The notes: generated by a model not told the origin, from the sequence alone. A stretch of 64,000 nt of DNA from VRUE01 sp963707965 (GCA_963707965.1 CAVPRR010000007.1:310001-374000); one strand, 5' to 3'; shown: positions 49,108-57,840, counted from the stretch's first letter. Program-made: numbers and translations.

Positions 49108-50063
49108 TGGGCCGCTTCGTCGTCCGCCGGCTGATCGGGATGGCTCTTCGTTCTCTTTGCGGTTTCGGTGATCGTCTTCCTGATCTTCAACGTGATCCCC
49201 AACCGCGATCCGGCGCAGCGGATGGCCGGCAAGAACGCGAACCGGAGCTGGTCGCCTCGATCACCGAAGGAATGGGGGTTCGACGAATCGCTCTCCGTCC
49301 AGTACCTGACGATGATGAAGAAGATCTTCACGGGCGACCTGGTCTCCTACATCAGCCAGCTCAACGTCGACGAGCAGATCGCAAGGGGCTACCGGCGACC
49401 TTCTCGCTCTGCATCGGCGCCGCGATCTCTGGATGGTCTTCGGCGATCGCTCTTCGGCGTACTACAGCGCGCTCCATGCAGGCCGCATCTCCGACCGGCT
49501 CCTGACCGTGCTCTGGCGCTGATCGGGATCTCGATGCCGGTCTTCTGGCTGGCCTCGATCCTCCTCTACTACCTCACCTACAGGGCGCAGATCTTTCCCA
49601 ACGGCGGCTATGTCGAGTTCTCCGACGACCCGTTCGAGTGGGTCTGGCACCTGGTCCTGCCCTGGTTGCGCTCGCGATCCTCTTCATCGGCTTCTACTCC
49701 AGAGTCCTGCGCTCCGACGTGCTGGACATGATGGGCGAGGATTACGTCCGCACCGCCCGCGCCAAGGGCCTCTCGCGAGCGCCGCATCCTGATCACACCA
49801 CGTGCTGCGCAATTCGCTGATCCCCGTCGATCACCCTGTTCGGCCTGGACTTCGGCGCGGTGATCGGCGGCGGGGCGATCCTCACCGAGACGGTCTTCAA
49901 CCTCGACGGGCGTCGGGCAGTATGCCGCGGACGCGATCGGCAAGCTCGACCTGCCGCCGCTCATGGCGGTGACGATGTTCGGCGCCTTCTTCGTCGTCAC
50001 TCTTCAACGCCGTCGTGGACATCGCCTACGCCTACGCTCGACCCGCGCATCCAGACTCGATGA
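49107..50063 (+). pseudogene. oppB: Peptide ABC transporter permease OppB, many frameshifts
   Basis: MGRFVVRRLIGMAL opens the gene, but more than ten small indels follow between about 49148 and 50040. The OppB family sequence can still be followed: FLIFNVIPNRDPAQRMAGKN, GLPATFSLCIGAAI, LIGISMPVFWLASILLYYLT, the docking loop MMGEDYVRTARAKGLS, and DPRIQTR at the end. The conserved amino acids are almost unaltered once frames are joined. It overlaps the oppD ATG by four bases (ATGA). Confidence 0.85.
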
Positions 50064-51150
50064 CGATTCCGGCTCCCCGCATCGACGGATGTCGCGAGCG
50101 AGCGAGCCGACGCACTGCTCGAGGTCCACAACCTCGCGCGTCTCCTTCACCACCGAAGACGGCGTCGTGCAGGCGGTCGACGGGTCTACATCGAGCTTGC
50201 GGCCCGGTGAGGTGCTTGCCCTTGTCGGCGAGTCCGGCTAGCGGCAAGTCGGCGACCGCGCTGACGCTGATGGGCCTCACCCGAGCGCCAAAATGCGGCG
50301 ATAGCGGGCACGGTCCGGTTCGAGCGACCGAGCTGCTCGACGCGGCGGAGGAGGACCTCCGCCGCATCCGCGGCGACCGGATGCGATGGTCTTCCAGGAC
50401 CCGATGACCTCGCTCAACCCGGTCTAGCGGGTCGCCGACCAGATCGTCGAGGCAGGTGAGCGCCCACCGCGACGTGCCGGCGAGGAGGCGCGCCGGCACG
50501 CGATCGAGCTGCTCGACGCGGTCGGGATCCCGAACGCGGAGCGCGCGCGTCGACTCCTACCCGCACGAGTTCTCCGGTGGGATGCGGCAGCGCGCGATGA
50601 TCGCGATGGCGCTGGCCATCGAGCCCAAGCTGCTGATCGCCGACGAGCCGACGACCGCGCTCGACGTGACGATCCAGGCGCAGATCCTCGACCTGCTGCG
50701 AGAGCTGAACAGGCGAACGCGACCTCGCGATCGTCCTCATCACGCACGACCTCGGGGTGGTCGCCGAAATCGCCGATCGCGTAGCGGTTATGTACGCCGG
50801 GCGCATCGTCGAGCAGGGCACTCTCGACGAGCTCTTCTACGACCCCCAGCACCCCTACACATGGGGGCTCCTCGGATCGCTGACCCGCATCGACCGACCG
50901 CAACTCCCCCGGCTGCTCCCAGATTCCGGGCACGCCCCCCTCGCTCCTCTCGCCGCCGCCCGGCTGCCACTTCAGGCCAAGGTGCCCGCACGCGTTCGAT
51001 CGCTGCCTGCAGGTTCCGCCGCTGGAGTTCCGGCTCCCGGACTCCCCGCAACCACGCGACCGCTGCTGGCTCACCGCAGAGCAGAAGCGTGAGCTTCGCG
51101 TGGTGGATGGCCGAATCGGGCTGCAGGCGCCGGAGGGTCGGCTCCGATGA
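50060..51150 (+). pseudogene. oppD: Peptide ABC transporter ATPase OppD, many frameshifts and two in-frame stops
   Basis: Pieces of an OppD ATPase are found in all three frames. Walker A is split by an inserted T that makes a TAG (GESG-stop, then SGKSATALTLMGL). MVFQDPMTSLNPV is followed by TAG where TAC (Tyr) is expected. Then come SYPHEFSGGMRQRAMIAMAL (signature), LLIADEPTTALDVTIQAQIL (Walker B) and ITHDLGVVAEIADRVAVMYA. From about 50925 the correct frame gives the C-terminal FRPRCPHAFDRC zinc-like motif of the family. It ends in ATGA overlap with oppF. Confidence 0.85.
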
Positions 51151-51980
51151 CCGCCGGGGGGCCCCTTCTCGAGGTCACGGACCTGGTCAAGCACTTCCCG
51201 ATCAAGGCCGGCGTGCTGTTCGACCGGGAGACTGACCGGGTGAGGGCGGTCGACGGCGTCAGCTTCACGGTCGCCAGGGGCGAGACGCTGGGGATAGTGG
51301 GAGAGTCGGGCTCCGGCAAGTCGACCCTCTGCCGGGCCGTCCTGCAGCTGATCGAGCCGACCGCCGGCTCGGTTCGCTTCGAGGGCCGCCAGCTCGTCGG
51401 GCTCGGCCAGCGCCAGCTGCGCCCCCTGCGCCGCGACATGCAGATGATCTTCCAGGACCCCTTCTCCTCGCTCAACCCGCGCAAGCGCGTGGTGCAGATC
51501 GTCGGCACCCCGATGAAGCTCCACGGAATCGCCTCCGGCTCAGTGCTCAAGCGCGAGGTGCAGGAGCTGCTCGACCGGGTCGGCCTCTCGCCCGAGCATT
51601 ACAACCGCTACCCGCATGAGTTCTCGGGTGGGCAGCGGCAGCGGATCGGGATCGCGCGCGCCCTGGCGACTCGGCCCAAGCTGATCCTCGCCGACGAGCC
51701 GGTGTCCGCGCTCGATGTCTCGATCCAGGCCCAGATCATCAACCTGATGAGCGACCTCCAGCAGGAGCTGGGTCTCGCCTACGTCTTCGTCGCACACGAC
51801 ATCGGCATCGTCCGCCACGTCTCGGACCGAATCGCCGTGATGCACGACGGCAGGATCGTCGAGGAGGGCCCGGCGCAGCGCGTTTGCTCGAGTCCAACCG
51901 ACAGCTACACGAAGAAGCTGCTCTCGGCGGTGCCTGTCCCTGACCCGCGCCAGAGCCGCGCGCGCAGGGCGAACGGCTGA
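51147..51980 (+). CDS. oppF: Peptide ABC transporter ATPase OppF
   Basis: This intact 277-residue ATPase has Walker A GESGSGKSTLC, Q-loop MIFQDPFSSLNP, signature YPHEFSGGQRQRIGIARALA, Walker B LILADEPVSALDVS and switch His in VAHDIGIVRHVSD. It is the second ATPase of the oppACBDF operon and the only member without frame breaks. Alone it cannot transport; function depends on whether the breaks in the four upstream genes are real. Confidence 0.95.
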   Translation: MTAGGPLLEVTDLVKHFPIKAGVLFDRETDRVRAVDGVSFTVARGETLGIVGESGSGKSTLCRAVLQLIEPTAGSVRFEGRQLVGLGQRQLRPLRRDMQMIFQDPFSSLNPRKRVVQIVGTPMKLHGIASGSVLKREVQELLDRVGLSPEHYNRYPHEFSGGQRQRIGIARALATRPKLILADEPVSALDVSIQAQIINLMSDLQQELGLAYVFVAHDIGIVRHVSDRIAVMHDGRIVEEGPAQRVCSSPTDSYTKKLLSAVPVPDPRQSRARRANG

Positions 51981-52042
51981 CTCCAGCCACCGCCGAATGG
52001 TCGTCGCGTGGCGGGCCGCTCGAGGCGCCACACTGTCGGACG

Positions 52043-52984
52043 GTGACCCTGCCACTCTCCCCGCCGATCAAGCCGCAGCTGGCGCTGACCCGCAAAGAGC
52101 TGCCGCGCGGCGAGGGGTGGGCGTATGAGCCGAAGCTCGACGGCTTCCGCGCAATCGTCTTCGTCGACGGCGGCGACACCTACATCCAGTCGCGTGGCGG
52201 CAAGGCCCTTGCCCGCTACTTCCCCGAGCTCAGCTTCGCCCCCGGCCGCTACGTGCTCGATGGCGAGCTCGTGATCCGCGACTCCGAAGGCAACCTCGAG
52301 TTCGACGCGCTGCAGAGCCGCATCCACCCAGCCGAGTCGCGGATCGGGCTGCTGGCTAGGGAGATCCCAGCGGATTACGTCGCCTTCGACCTGCTTGCGG
52401 AGGGGGACGAGGCGCTGCTGGAGTCCCCGCTCGCCGAGCGCCGCAACCGTCTGGAAACGCTGGCGGGGCGGACGGCGATCGAGCTGACACCGCTGAGCAC
52501 CGACCCCGAGCGGGCCGAGCGATGGCTGCTGAGCAGCGAGGGGACCATGGCCAAGCGGCTCGACGCGCCCTACCTGCCGGGCAAGCGCCGGGGCATGGCG
52601 AAGGTCAAGCGCGAGAGGACAATCGATTGCGTCGTGATGGGATGGCGGCCGGGCAAAGAGGAGGGCACCGTCGGCTCGCTGATCCTGGGCCTCTACGACG
52701 GTGAGGAGCTGCGGCCCGTGGGCCATATCTCCGGCTTCAACGCCGCGACCAAACGGGGGCTGCGCGAGTTGCTCGCCCCGCTGGAGACCGGCGAGCGCGG
52801 CAGCGCCGAGCCGAGCCGCTGGACCGGAGGGCGCGACCTTGAGTGGGTTGCACTGCGCCCCGAGCTGGTGATCGAGGTCGGCTATGACCACGCCAGCGCC
52901 GGACGCATCCGGCACGGGGCGCGATTCCATCGCTTTCGGGACGACAAGGCGCCGGAGGAATGCCGCTTCGAGGACCTGGAGTGA
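52043..52984 (+). CDS. ligC: ATP-dependent DNA ligase (LigC-like)
   Basis: The 313-residue enzyme has the nucleotidyl-transfer motif EPKLDGFRA with Lys31 as the AMP-accepting residue, then VLDGELVI, YVAFDLLAEGDE, EGTMAKR and the OB-fold end VVMGWRPGKEEGTVGSLILG. The size and absence of other domains match actinobacterial LigC, which seals nicks in accessory repair rather than replication. The GTG at 52043 is the only start upstream of the core. It stands alone after oppF. Confidence 0.92.
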   Translation: MTLPLSPPIKPQLALTRKELPRGEGWAYEPKLDGFRAIVFVDGGDTYIQSRGGKALARYFPELSFAPGRYVLDGELVIRDSEGNLEFDALQSRIHPAESRIGLLAREIPADYVAFDLLAEGDEALLESPLAERRNRLETLAGRTAIELTPLSTDPERAERWLLSSEGTMAKRLDAPYLPGKRRGMAKVKRERTIDCVVMGWRPGKEEGTVGSLILGLYDGEELRPVGHISGFNAATKRGLRELLAPLETGERGSAEPSRWTGGRDLEWVALRPELVIEVGYDHASAGRIRHGARFHRFRDDKAPEECRFEDLE

Positions 52985-53077
52985 CGTGGGCTCGGGAGGT
53001 GCCCTGGGCTCAGGAGGTGACGTGACCAGGAGCGCAATGCGAACTTGACGCGCTCGTACTGACCAGCATCACGCTCC

Positions 53078-54212
53078 CTAGAACAGCGAGCCCTGACCGG
53101 CCGGCCCGCCCGCCGGATCGGAGCGCCGTTCCGCTGCGATCTGCTCCGCCCGCCGGGACATCTGACGCGCCGGCCTGAGGACTCGCGCGGCTCGGACTCC
53201 ACCCGACGGGGTACCCCCCGCCCCAACCGCACCTGCCACCGGAACCGCACGGCTCGCCGGGCTGGACCTCATCCGGGTGCGGCCCCAACCCTCGACGGCA
53301 CTGGTGACGCGCTGGCGCTGGCCGGGGCGAAGGTACGCACGACCATCGGGGTAGAGTCGCTCGTAGCGAGCAACGAGGTCGGGGCGCTTGACCCGGAGCC
53401 ATCCGAAGAAGACGTCGCGGACCTCGTCACGAAGGTGGAGGGCAACGCCGCCAAGGAAGGTCGCGCCGGCCTCCCGGGCACGATCCACGATCGGCTGCAC
53501 CTGCTCAGGATCGTCGTTGATGCCCGGCATCAGGGGGGCGATCAGGACGCCGGAATCGATCCCCCGCCGGCGCAGCTCGGCAACCGCATCGAGCCGCGAC
53601 GCGGGACTGGGAGTGTGCGGCTCTGTCGCCCGCCAGACCTGCTCGTCCAGAGTCGGCACGGAGAGGTTGACTGAGACCGGAAGGCGCTTCGACATCCGCT
53701 CGTAGATCTCGATGTCCCGCAGCGCCAGCGGCGACTTGGTCAGCACCGAGACAGGCGTCTCCGCCTCCTCGAGGGCCACCAAGATCTCGGGCATCATCCG
53801 GTAGCGGCTCTCAACCCACTGGTACGGATCGGTGTTCGTGCCCAGAGCCACCAACTCCCGACCCCAGCTCGGCCGCGCCAGCTCCGCCCGCAGCAGCTCC
53901 GGCACGTTCACCTTCACCACGATCTCCCGCTCGAAGTCCCGCCCGGCGTCGAGTTCAAGGTACTTATGGGTCCGGCGCGCGAAGCAGTATCGATAATCGG
54001 CAGGCGTGGGTACAGCCGCGGAACGGATTGATCGTCCACTCGAACCCGTAGCGACCACCTGGCACTCGGTTCAGCGCCGACTTCGCGCGGACCTCGTGAA
54101 ATCGAATGCCAAGCGCCTCGGGCGCATCGAACGTCCTCACCACCGATTCCTCAGCCAGACCGAACAGCCTGCTTGCGTCCTCCTTCTCGATTCGTTGCTC
54201 GTCCCATCGCAC
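53078..54212 (-). pseudogene. Rv2578c-family radical SAM protein, frameshifted in its Fe-S motif
   Basis: The first part runs VRWDEQRIEKEDASRLFG, FHEVRAKSALNRVPGG, TINPFRGCTHACR, and then loses frame at about 53990-53997. The second part begins YCFARRTHKYLELDAGRDFE and continues to GQGSLF. The family has C-x3-C-x2-C here (CTHACRYCF); the sequence carries an extra seven bases (CGATTAT before CGATAC), which breaks the frame within the cluster motif. The GTG at 54212 is chosen by comparison with the family, and a perfect SOS box overlaps it. Spore-photoproduct-lyase-like radical SAM chemistry is suggested for relatives. Error and true inactivation both remain possible. Confidence 0.85.
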
Positions 54213-54225
54213 GAACAGATGTTCG
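54212..54225 (-). promoter_or_regulatory. LexA (Cheo) SOS box
   Basis: CGAACAGATGTTCG matches the Gram-positive LexA consensus CGAACRNRYGTTCG at every position. It overlaps the first base of the GTG start of the radical SAM gene, with a TATAC hexamer just upstream on that strand. This placement would block a leaderless transcript and implies DNA-damage control. Confidence 0.75.
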
Positions 54226-54240
54226 TATATGGGCCGGACG

Positions 54241-54702
54241 TTAGGGGAGCGTGCCCGCGATCGCGTAGCGAAGGACGTCGACGACCTGCTCAGCGGTGCG
54301 CGCCGTCGCCTGCGCGGCGCGGTCGACCTCCTTGAGGGCGTGGTCCAGGTCGGGGTCGTGCAGGGTGACGATCGGCTTGCCAAGGGCGGCGGCGCAGCCG
54401 GCGTCGAAGGCCGCGTTCCACTGCCGGTACTTCTCGCCGAAGCGGACGACGACGATGTCGGCGGCGCGAATCAGCGTTTGGGTGCGGATCGCGTTGACAC
54501 CGGCGCCCATGTGGTCGCGCCAGAAGGCGTCGCTCTCCTCACCCATCGTTCCGACCCCGGCGTCATCGGATGCCGCGTGGTCGGTGACCGGCGCAGAGAA
54601 GGAGATCGGCAGGCCCGCCTCGCGCGCGCCGGCCTCGATCCGCTCGCGCCAGTCGGAGTGGATCTCCCCCGACAGGTACACGTGCCAGGTCCGGTCGCCC
54701 AT
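54241..54702 (-). CDS. YtoQ family protein (nucleoside 2-deoxyribosyltransferase-like fold)
   Basis: The 153-residue protein starts MGDRTWHVYLSGEIHSDWRE, the YtoQ signature, and continues with ADIVVVRFGEKYRQWNAAFD and PIVTLHDPDLDHALKEVDRA. The strand-helix order and the EKYRQWNAAFDAG segment resemble nucleoside deoxyribosyltransferases, but the function of YtoQ proteins is not known. The ATG at 54702 is the family start. It lies 28 bases upstream of the SOS-controlled radical SAM gene, which therefore may have its own promoter. Confidence 0.85.
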   Translation of the reverse strand: MGDRTWHVYLSGEIHSDWRERIEAGAREAGLPISFSAPVTDHAASDDAGVGTMGEESDAFWRDHMGAGVNAIRTQTLIRAADIVVVRFGEKYRQWNAAFDAGCAAALGKPIVTLHDPDLDHALKEVDRAAQATARTAEQVVDVLRYAIAGTLP

Positions 54703-54749
54703 CCAACCCATCCTAGACAGGTCGCCGTCCTGGACGGGTCCCATGGAGC

Positions 54750-54875
54750 GCGTTCGCCTTTACTGGCGCTCAGCGCGAGTAAAGGCGAACGCACCCGGGA
54801 AGGAAGGAGTCAAACGACCGCAGGAGGGCAACCGTTCGCTGTTCCTGGCGCTCAGCGCGAGTAAAGGCGAACGCG
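54750..54875. repeat. Palindromic repeat element, two copies
   Basis: Copy 1 is a nearly perfect 43-bp palindrome: 15-base arms (GCGTTCGCCTTTACT at 54750-54764, its inverse at 54778-54792) around GCGCT-C-AGCGC. A 30-base part of it recurs at 54846-54875, with a degraded left arm before it. The element resembles REP/BIME-like repeats, here in the spacer behind dcd. Confidence 0.75.
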
Positions 54876-54890
54876 CTCGCTTGAGAGCCA

Positions 54891-55058
54891 CTCAGCCTCA
54901 ATCCACCGAGATCGGAGAGACTCTCCGCTTCGCAGGCCGAGTTGGGGGGGCGATTTCCGCTCACCCAGGTGGTGGTGCTACCTGGGTGGAGGGAATTGGC
55001 TCCCGGCGAAGGGATGCGGAGTGCAGAGGCCCGCGAGATCAGGGGATTGAGGCTCAGA
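54891..55058. repeat. Long imperfect inverted repeat
   Basis: CTCAGCCTCAATCCAC (about 54891) and GGGATTGAGGCTCAG (about 55043) are near-inverses enclosing about 140 bases. Inside lies CACCCAGGT...ACCTGGGTG (about 54962-54988). GCCTCAATCCACCG with flanks recurs at 43158. The 54703-55085 spacer contains only these repeats and no gene I can support. Confidence 0.5.
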
Positions 55059-55085
55059 TGCACGCGGGGATGTGAGGGCGGCCCC

Positions 55086-56261
55086 TCAGGCAACCGCCTG
55101 GTCCTCGAAGTGCTTGCTCAGCATCGTCACCTGGCCCTGGTAGTTGGACCCCAGTGCCTCGCCGTACAGGCGCTCGGCCGGGGCGCTCATCCACTCCAGC
55201 GCCAGCTTGCAGACCGGCTGGCGGTGCTCGACCATGAAGGAGACGTCGCGTGCCCTCACCTCGAGCGCGGCGCGGCTGCCGTGGCGCTCGCCGGCCGGGT
55301 CATAGCCGAACCCGGGGTCGAAGAACCCGGCGTAGTGGGTCCGCAGCTCGCCGGCGGTCGGGTCGTAGGCCATCATCTCGGCCGCGATCTGCGGCGGGAT
55401 GCAGACTCCCTCGGCCGAGAGCAACAGGTAGAAGATCTCCGGCTCGAGGACGATCCGCCCGCCGCCCTCTGGGTATACCGGGTCCCAGTAGTCGGTCCAG
55501 CGATAGGCCCGCGTCCGGGAGAGGTCGATCGGCAGGCTGTTCTTCTTCGCCCGGTAGCCGACGATCCGGTCGCTGGGCCCGGAGAGGTCGACGCTCAGGA
55601 AGAGTCCATCGGCAAGCGCCAGGTCCGACTCCCCCAGGGGGTGGGAATCGAGGTAGAGGAGCGGGAGCTCGCGCTGGAGGTTGCGGATGTCCTGGTCGCT
55701 GAGCCGAACGTCACCGCGAACCAGCCGCAGCTGGTTGAGAGAGAGCCCGCTCTGCACCTGGATCGCAAAGGAGCGTGGGACGACCTCCAGATAGAGCTTT
55801 CCCCGGTAGCCGGCGCGAACCTCATCGAACCGGTGGTGACGGTCGGTCAGAACCCGGGTGAACACGTCGAGGCGCCCGGTCGAGCTCTTGGGGTTCGCCT
55901 TCGCCCGTACGTCCTCCGGCAGGGCCAGCTCCTCGAGCAACGGCACCAGGTAGGGACGGTCGCGCTCCAGCACCGCTCCGTCGCGCAGGTCGATCTTCTG
56001 AAACGCGAGCCCGTCGATCTTCTCCTCCACCGCCGAGTCGACGTCCGGCAGGAAGCTGCAGCGCAGCGCCCAGGCGAAATCGCCGAGGCGCAGGTCGATG
56101 CTGGCGGGCTGAATCGCCGCGGGGCGGATCCGGTAGTCGCCCGAGCTGACCCATTCGGCATCGATTGCTTGGCTCAGCGCCTGGGAGGGCAGGACCCCGG
56201 CACCCGGCACGGACACCCTCTCCCCCGCCACGCCGCCAGCCGTTGTCGCCGCGTCGCTCAT
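55086..56261 (-). CDS. dcd: dCTP deaminase, two-domain type
   Basis: The 391-residue protein is twice the size of E. coli Dcd and shows the trimeric dUTPase fold twice: the first half has PASIDLRLGD and ANPKSSTGRLDVF, and the second has NSLPIDLSRTRAYR, PQIAAEMMAYDPTAGELRTH and the end motif AGFFDPGFG. This long form occurs in alphaproteobacteria and some actinobacteria and deaminates dCTP to dUTP. It shares a four-base overlap with the upstream TetR gene, so it is probably in the regulator's operon. Confidence 0.88.
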   Translation of the reverse strand: MSDAATTAGGVAGERVSVPGAGVLPSQALSQAIDAEWVSSGDYRIRPAAIQPASIDLRLGDFAWALRCSFLPDVDSAVEEKIDGLAFQKIDLRDGAVLERDRPYLVPLLEELALPEDVRAKANPKSSTGRLDVFTRVLTDRHHRFDEVRAGYRGKLYLEVVPRSFAIQVQSGLSLNQLRLVRGDVRLSDQDIRNLQRELPLLYLDSHPLGESDLALADGLFLSVDLSGPSDRIVGYRAKKNSLPIDLSRTRAYRWTDYWDPVYPEGGGRIVLEPEIFYLLLSAEGVCIPPQIAAEMMAYDPTAGELRTHYAGFFDPGFGYDPAGERHGSRAALEVRARDVSFMVEHRQPVCKLALEWMSAPAERLYGEALGSNYQGQVTMLSKHFEDQAVA

Positions 56262-56896
56262 GCCGCTGAGATTATGCGGCGCGCCTCGACGGGGCCGACG
56301 TAGGGGGTCAGCGCAAACTCCGCAATGTCGGGGAAGAACTCCTCGAGTCGCTCGGCCTCGTCGTCGACGACATGCCGCCCGAGCAGCGAGGCGATTCCGC
56401 CGACGACCGCCTCGTCGGCCGCCCCTGGCGGCCGGGCGCCGTTCGCCGCCGCCGGAGCGCCGTCGCGTAGATCGGGGACGAAGCTCCCGAGCGCCTGCTG
56501 GAAGCGATCGTGGAGCCCGCGCCCGCCGCGCAGGCCCTCAACCAAGAGCAGGCTCGCACAGGCTGGCTCGCGCGCCAGGAAGGCGAGCGCCGAGGCGAGT
56601 GCCGCGCACACACCCTGCGCCCAATCCCCGCGCTCCGCGCATGCCGCGACGACCTCCGCCCGAAGTCGCTCGGCCGCGACCTCGTACGCGGCGCTGAAGC
56701 ATTCGTCTTTGCTGCCGAAGAGCCGGTAGAAGTCGCTCTTGGAGACGTGGGCAGAGCGGCAGATCACCGATACGGTGGTCTTCTCGCAGCCCCGCTCATG
56801 GAGAGACTCCGTGATCGCCGCGACAATCCGGTCGCGCTGGTTCTGTGCGACGGCTTCGGGGGGCAGGCTGTGATGACCGCGGGGGAGTCGTTTCAT
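56258..56896 (-). CDS. TetR family regulator
   Basis: The 212-residue protein has an N-terminal TetR helix-turn-helix (RDRIVAAITESLHERGCEKT; VICRSAHVSKSDFYRLFGSK) and a helical ligand-binding half. The frame is open to 56971, but ATG at 56896 (MKRLPRGHHSLPPEA) gives the usual length. It is divergent from a second TetR gene and overlaps dcd by four bases. Confidence 0.88.
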   Translation of the reverse strand: MKRLPRGHHSLPPEAVAQNQRDRIVAAITESLHERGCEKTTVSVICRSAHVSKSDFYRLFGSKDECFSAAYEVAAERLRAEVVAACAERGDWAQGVCAALASALAFLAREPACASLLLVEGLRGGRGLHDRFQQALGSFVPDLRDGAPAAANGARPPGAADEAVVGGIASLLGRHVVDDEAERLEEFFPDIAEFALTPYVGPVEARRIISAA

Positions 56897-57015
56897 CTGG
56901 GCGCTCAAGTGTGCCAGCGCCGGACACTTTCCTGCGACGAGCGGACGACCGCGCCACGCGGACGGCTCCATCCCGTCCGCTGCCGACGTGGTGGAAATCC
57001 GCTCAGTACCGTGCT

Positions 57016-57053
57016 AGAACTGACTGGGTTACCGGCAGAAACGAGTCAGTTCT
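57016..57053. promoter_or_regulatory. Operator-like inverted repeat between divergent TetR genes
   Basis: AGAACTGACT (57016-57025) and its exact inverse AGTCAGTTCT (57044-57053) are 18 bases apart. The right half ends three bases before the ATG of the 57057 gene. Size and position fit a TetR-family operator that controls at least that gene. Confidence 0.6.
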
Positions 57054-57056
57054 TAT

Positions 57057-57812
57057 ATGCCATCGAACAGGGTGCTTCTAAGCCGCGAGATGCTGGTCTC
57101 CGCGATCGGCGATCGCTGGTCACTCTCGGAGGTGAGCGCGGTTGCCGAGCTCCTTGCCAAGTTCAACGGGCAGTTTCCGGCCGGCATGAAGGGCATCCCG
57201 CCGGACCTGGTCAGGGCCGTTCAGCGCGAGCGCGTGCTCGCCGGGATGCTGCGGGCCGCTGCCCAGCTCGGCTATCGCGAGGTGGCGGTCGAGGACGTGC
57301 TCCAGCGGGCGGGCGTCTCGCGACCGGCCTTCTACGTCAGCTTCGAGAACAAGGAGCACTGCTTCCTCACCGCGCTCGACGCGGTCTGTGAACGGCTTCG
57401 CGAACGTGTCGAGGCCGCCGCGAGCGAGGGTGGCTCGTACTGGCGCGACCGGCTGCGGATGGGCCTGGAGGAGCTCCTGGGCTTCATCGCCGCTGAACCG
57501 GATGCCGCCCGCACGCTCATTGTCGAGGCGCGCGCCGCCGGCACGCCGGCGCTGCTGCGGCGCGACCAGTTGCTGGACCACTTCGCCGGCTGCATCGACG
57601 CCCAGGTTCGCGAAGAGCTTCCGGAGCCCCGCTCGGCGATCACCGCAGTCGGGATCGTCGGGGGCATCGAAGCGGTTCTCTACACGCGCCTCAACAGAGA
57701 AGAAACAGAGGACCTCGACTCCCTGCTTCCCTCGCTCATGTACTTCGCGGTCCTGCCCTATGCCGGGCACGGCGCGGCCGCCGAGGAGCTGACGGGCGCG
57801 GCACTCGCGTAG
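57057..57812 (+). CDS. TetR family regulator
   Basis: The 251-residue protein has an unusual 60-residue N-terminal helical extension (MPSNRVLLSREMLVSAIGDR) before the TetR helix-turn-helix (AVEDVLQRAGVSRPAFYVSF, then ENKEHCF). The C-terminal ligand domain is helical. There is almost no leader: an operator-like repeat ends three bases before the ATG, which suggests autorepression. Confidence 0.88.
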   Translation: MPSNRVLLSREMLVSAIGDRWSLSEVSAVAELLAKFNGQFPAGMKGIPPDLVRAVQRERVLAGMLRAAAQLGYREVAVEDVLQRAGVSRPAFYVSFENKEHCFLTALDAVCERLRERVEAAASEGGSYWRDRLRMGLEELLGFIAAEPDAARTLIVEARAAGTPALLRRDQLLDHFAGCIDAQVREELPEPRSAITAVGIVGGIEAVLYTRLNREETEDLDSLLPSLMYFAVLPYAGHGAAAEELTGAALA

Positions 57813-57840
57813 GGGCACTCTCCCCCAGGCCGCGGGCTCG

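Noticed and set aside
45075..51150. Programmed frameshifting in the MFS and opp genes
   Set aside because: There are far too many breaks, in both directions, without slippery sequences or conserved stimulatory structures; family members elsewhere are read in one frame.
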